A stretch of 64,000 nucleotides of DNA, taken from the NCBI RefSeq assembly GCF_947179515.1, contig NC_067472.1, positions 159,756,761-159,820,760 of the forward strand, read 5' to 3'. The notes below the pieces were generated by a model. It was given only the letters and a program-made list of their open reading frames with translations. It was not told where the DNA came from and did no database searches. Origin of the DNA: Apodemus sylvaticus. Its lineage: Eukaryota; Chordata; Mammalia; Rodentia; Muridae. The first letter of the stretch is position 1, and every line of letters begins with the position of its first letter. Shown in pieces: positions 60,455 to 64,000 of the stretch. Both the position numbers and the translations under genes were made by a program.

Positions 60455-60499
60455 ATACACACACACATGCACACACACATGCACACACACACACACACG
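60455..60499 (+). repeat. (CA)n microsatellite
   Basis: CA units with two ATGC interruptions. Confidence 0.95.
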
Positions 60500-60644
60500 T
60501 ACTAAAGCACACATGAATTTATACATGTATATACACATACAGACGGCTGACAATAACAAGGAGACAACAAAGAATAATTGCAATACATTGAAAACTTCAA
60601 TGTTTTATCTTGAGTCAACAAAGTGCACATAGCTATAATAAATT

Positions 60645-60652
60645 GAGAGAGA

Positions 60653-60696
<44 letters not shown>
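60645..60696 (+). repeat. (GA)n microsatellite
   Basis: About 25 GA units with one CAGA interruption. Confidence 0.96.
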
Positions 60697-60699
<3 letters not shown>

Positions 60700-61514
60700 A
60701 GAGTTATTTTATTGTCATGGAAAAGCCTGGTAAATGAAAATGAAGAAAGATAATTGTAAGAAACTAACGAAACATGACTACTCAGTTGTAAGAAGGAAAC
60801 ATGGGTCAATATGATCTAATTGTCCACCTGAAGGCTATTAAAAGTTTGATGGTTTATAAAATGTGTTTTTACTTTTTCTCCTGAACTCTAATAGTCAAAC
60901 AATGAGACACATCAATCTCAAAGGACTACTAATTTAAAGGTTACTCTACATGCACATGCACATACAAGTACACCAGAATTCCTTAGTCCAACTTGGGAAG
61001 ATTATATAGAAATATACAGCAGAGTGGGTGACTTTTATATTTACATATATTTCCTTTGTAAAGTTTAAAATTACCCATAAAAATGTTTCTTTTCTGAGTA
61101 TATCTGTGTTTGGGGGCAGTTAACAGACTTCTAGAGAAGCAGATATGATGAGAAACTCTAGCTGACAGTAATTATTATTATGTCTAAAGACAAAACCTCA
61201 CCTCAGCTTAGTTGATGGTAATTCCATCCTCTATATTCTGGAATAATTTCTAGAAATATAAATTCTCTTATATGAAATTATGTAGCAAAATTCATTTTAC
61301 TAGACAAATTTGCAAGTTCTGGTTTGAGACTTTAACAACTGAAATATCTCTATCATTCTACCAGATTAACTTAATCCATGTGTATTGTAAATTATTTTTA
61401 AGTCATTATTTAACAATAAGATAAATGTGTTAGATATACATTCTATGGGAATTGATAAAAATGTATGTACAGAACACTTTATACCTAAAACGTTATTATT
61501 AAGAAATTCAAGAT
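60697..61514. other. No recognised feature; 5' flank of an L1
   Basis: AT-rich sequence up to the abrupt GC-rich start of the L1 5'UTR near 61515. Confidence 0.5.
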
Positions 61515-61849
61515 AGGTGTGGGACAGCAGCAGCAGGTGCAACAGCAGCAGCGGCTGGTCCAGAGGAAGGGCCATCAGCAGTGGAACCAAGGTGGCAGAG
61601 TCCAGACAGGCCCTGTGCCTAAACCACTGACCATCGCTGGCCAGCCGGGCTGCAAGCAGCAGTGGATTTACTGCGCCTTTCACTGCACAGAAGCAACTTC
61701 AGAACTCTGCCTCCCGCCAGTCAGTTACACAAGACTCACCTCCATCTTGGTTCTTGTAAGCCAGAGAGATCAGACAGCCTGAGGTATGCAAACATAACCG
61801 GAGACCAACATCTCAGGGGTATAAGCCCGACAGGCGTTGGCCTGCACCC

Positions 61850-62412
61850 AGGCCCTGGGCTGTTCGGGGGTGGGGGCGTGGGGGAGGCACATCTGTGTGC
61901 AAACCTGGTCAGTAGGTTATTTTCCTGCGTGCCGCCATTTTGCCTACAGGACGCCAGGGAGCTCTAGCAGGCAAAGTCAGCTAACAGGCATAGCACTAAG
62001 CTAACATAGAATGGGTCTAGGCCCCGATCGGCCCTGGACTGACCCCAGACCCTGGGTTTCTAGGTAGGCTATCTGTGTACCAACCCAGCCAGGAGGTTGT
62101 CAGCCCAGCAGACTCTTCTGGCACTGTCAGGGAGAGCATTCACTCTGACATCCTGGCCACCTGACAGACACAATTAACACTCATAGCCCAAGGGGAACTT
62201 TGCTTGGAACTAGGAGAGCCAGGCTTTTGCTTAGATTCAGGTCCTGAACAGCTAGGCTAGCCTTGTGTGCACCAACCCGGTTGGGAGTTCAGCAGCCTAG
62301 CAGAGTGATCAGCACTCAGAAAAGGTCCCGCAGCATACACCCTCAGCACTCCCTGCAGGAGCAAACAGGCACCATCTGGTTCATGGACACAATCTGGGGC
62401 ATAGCACACTAG
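61850..62412 (+). repeat. Three degenerate 5'UTR monomers
   Basis: Landmark 1 (CCTGGGC, CCTGGGT, CCTGAAC) is at 61854, 62051 and 62243. Landmark 2 (CTGTGTGCAAACCTGG, CTGTGTACCAACCCAG, TTGTGTGCACCAACCCGG) is at 61893, 62073 and 62263. Each unit ends in a related block (AGCACTAAGCTAACATAG, AATTAACACTCATAG, GCATAGCACACTAG). Spacing is about 180-200 bp, with lower similarity than between the 32-33 kb monomers. Confidence 0.7.
61931..61942 (-). promoter_or_regulatory. Candidate YY1 binding site
   Basis: GCCGCCATTTTG, whose complement CAAAATGGCGGC is a full match to the YY1 consensus. YY1 sites are known in human L1 and in mouse L1 5'UTRs. This one lies in the first degenerate monomer, about 415 bp from the 5' end, and opposite to the element's orientation. 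Confidence 0.6.
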
Positions 62413-62561
62413 AGCTGCAAGGGCACCTAAGAGGAGGACAGCACATCAGCAACCTGCAACAGGGGAAACCCAGCCATCCACTGTTGTGGAAATAGCCCTA
62501 GAACCTCTCAGGAGGCTCAAACACCAGCCAGAGACAGGACCAACTAACACCAGAGAACAAG

Positions 62562-63763
62562 ATGGCAAAGGGCAAATGCAGGAATGCTACTAACAGAAAT
62601 CTAGGCAATATGGCAGCATCTGAACCAAACTCTCCAACATTAGCAAGTCTTGGTTATGCCAATACACCAGAGAAAGAAGATTTGGATTTAAAATCAATGG
62701 TCATGATGCTGCTAGAAGAACACAAAAAGGACACAAATGAATCTCTTAAAGAAATACAGGGGAACATGAATAAGCTAGAAACCCATATAATGGAAACACA
62801 AAAATCACTTAAAGAAATTCAGGAGAGTAAGGCTCAAGAGATAGAAGCAAATAAAGAAGAAACACACACACACACACACACACAAAACTTAAAGAAATGC
62901 AGGAGAACTTGAGTCAACAGGCAGAAGTCATGAAAGAGGAAACACAAAAATCTCTTGAAGAATTAAAGGAAAACACAAACAAACAAATGATGGAACTGAG
63001 CAAAACCATCCTGGATCTAAAAACAGAAGTAGAAACAACTAAGAAATCAAAAAGGGAGACAACTTTGGAGATAGAAAACCTTGAGAAGAAATCAGAGGCC
63101 ATAGATGCAAATATCAACAACAGAATACAAGAGATGGAAGAAAGAATCTAAGATGCTGAAGATACCATAGAAACCATTGACTCAACAGTCAAAGAAAATG
63201 CAAAATGCAAAAAGCTTATATCCCAGAACATCCAGGAAATCCAGCATACAATGAGAAGACCAAACCTAAGGATTATAGGTATAGATGAGAGTGAAGATTT
63301 ACGACTGAAAAGGCCAGCAAATATCTTTAACAAAATTATGGAAGAAAACTTTCCCAACTTAAAGAGAGAGATGCCCATGAATATACAAGAAGCCTACAGA
63401 ACTCCAAACAGACTGGACATGAGCATAAATACCTCCCGTCACATAATAATCAAAACCCCAAATACACTAAACAAAGAAAGAATATTAAAGGCAGTAAGAG
63501 AAAAAGGCCAAGTAACATATAAAAGAAGACCTATCAGAATCAAACCAGACTTCTCAGCAGAGACCATGAAAGCTAGAAGATCCTGGGCAGATATCATGCA
63601 GACTCTAAAAGAACACAAATGTCAGCAAAGACTACTACACCCAGCAAAACTCTCATTCACCATATATGGAGAAAGCAAGATATTCCATGACAAAACCACA
63701 TTTACACAATATCTTTCCACAAACCCAGCTCTGCAAAGAATAATAGGAGGAAAACTCCAATAA
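62562..63763 (+). pseudogene. L1 ORF1, broken
   Basis: Starts MAKGKCRNATNRN (62562) and ends ALQRIIGGKLQ before TAA (63763). Order: disordered N-terminus, coiled coil with KEIQE heptads, RRM (NLRIIGIDESED, IQEAYRTPNRLD) and C-terminal domain (MKARRSWADIMQTLKEHK). A CA microsatellite at 62863-62885 shifts the frame after codon ~100, and a TAA follows MEERI at 63151. The RRM/CTD frame (63251-63763) is open. Confidence 0.92.
62863..62885 (+). repeat. (AC)n microsatellite inside ORF1
   Basis: About 11 AC units where the other ORF1 copies read roughly GAAACACAAAA. It causes the ORF1 frameshift and encodes the HTHTHTQ run. Confidence 0.93.
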
Positions 63764-63865
63764 AAAAAGGGAAACTACTCCCTGGAAAAAAGCAAGATAA
63801 TTACCTTCCTTCATCAAACCCAAAAGAAGGTAACCACTCAAATAAAAATTAACATCAAAAATAAC

Positions 63866-64000
63866 ATGAAGTAATAATCACTATTCCTTAATATCTCTTA
63901 ATATCAATGGACTCAATTCCCCAATAAAAAGACATAGACTAAAAGACTGTATAAGGAAACAGGACCCTACATTTTGGTGCATGCAGGAGACACACCTCAG
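63866..64000 (+). pseudogene. L1 ORF2, 5' end
   Basis: ATGAAGTAATAATCACTATT corresponds to the MTGSNNHYSL start. A small deletion puts TAA TAA directly after ATGAAG, so translation from this ATG would fail. Downstream, ISLNINGLNSPIKRHRL and QDPTFWCMQETHL-type endonuclease sequence is present up to the window edge. Confidence 0.88.

Larger units (their letters stand above)
61515..62561 (+). promoter_or_regulatory. L1 5'UTR promoter with degenerate ~190-bp repeats
   Basis: GC-rich island in AT-rich surroundings. It begins with a CAG-rich stretch (GACAGCAGCAGCAGG). From about 61850 three related units follow; the part next to ORF1 (ACCAACTAACACCAGAG) is shared with the other L1s in the window. 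Promoter function is inferred from position and from known L1 biology. Confidence 0.8.
61515..64000 (+). mobile_element. L1 with preserved 5' end, runs off the window
   Basis: Plus-strand L1 with about 1.05 kb of 5'UTR (61515-62561), a complete-length ORF1 (62562-63763), a spacer, and the start of ORF2 (63866). Both visible ORFs are broken. The 3' end and any target-site duplication lie beyond 64000. Confidence 0.92.

Noticed and set aside
61519..61967. Gln-rich 87-codon frame (GQQQQVQQQQRLVQ) and a 101-codon frame as small genes
   Set aside because: They lie in the L1 5'UTR; the Gln run is a CAG-rich stretch at the element's start.

Overview
The window is muroid rodent (mouse/rat-like) nuclear DNA with no protein-coding host gene that I can support. 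The organism call rests on repeat content. There are many copies of rodent-type LINE-1 (L1), with ORF1 and ORF2 close to the murine proteins. Rodent SINEs of the B1, B2/B3 and B4 types are present, along with a rodent URR1-like hAT remnant and abundant long (CA)n, (TC)n, (TTTC)n and (GATA)n microsatellites. I saw no rat-type ID element. The L1 proteins differ in places from the Mus and Rattus versions I know (for example an ORF2 C-terminus reading HGMHSLISGY), so I do not name the species.

Layout. 0-2.5 kb: two L1 fragments facing each other. 2.5-11.2 kb: mostly unassigned AT-rich DNA with microsatellites, SINEs and two copies of medium-reiterated rodent repeats. 11.3-20.6 kb: a nested L1 complex. 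An L1 on the minus strand (L1-A) is interrupted by a second L1 (L1-B) carrying a textbook twin-priming inversion and no target-site duplication. L1-A also has a ~424-bp internal deletion, and its ORF1 abuts a short L1 3' tail joined directly to another ORF1 N-terminal half plus 5'UTR. 21.1-22.4 kb: an old sense L1. 22.4-26.3 kb: unassigned DNA ending in long (TC)n and (TTG)n tracts. 26.3-33.4 kb: a structurally full-length but dead L1 on the minus strand (5'UTR with two ~290-bp tandem monomers, ORF1, ORF2, 3'UTR), flanked by pieces of other L1s. 33.4-61.5 kb: mostly unassigned sequence with short L1 insertions, SINEs, a URR1-like element and an ancient L1. Two of these insertions have clear target-site duplications: one carries a twin-priming inversion (39.9-40.7 kb) and the other a short 3' transduction (36.7-37.3 kb). 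61.5-64.0 kb: the 5' end of a second L1 that retains its promoter, on the plus strand, with ~180-200-bp degenerate 5'UTR repeats, a YY1 site, a broken ORF1 and the first codons of ORF2, running off the window edge.

Nearly all long reading frames belong to decayed L1 ORF1 or ORF2, to L1 5'UTR, or to microsatellites. The interest lies in retrotransposition mechanism and L1 promoter evolution: at least two different 5'UTR architectures occur on closely related ORF1/ORF2 bodies in one 64-kb locus. I found no novel protein-based system, CRISPR array, rRNA or intact tRNA.
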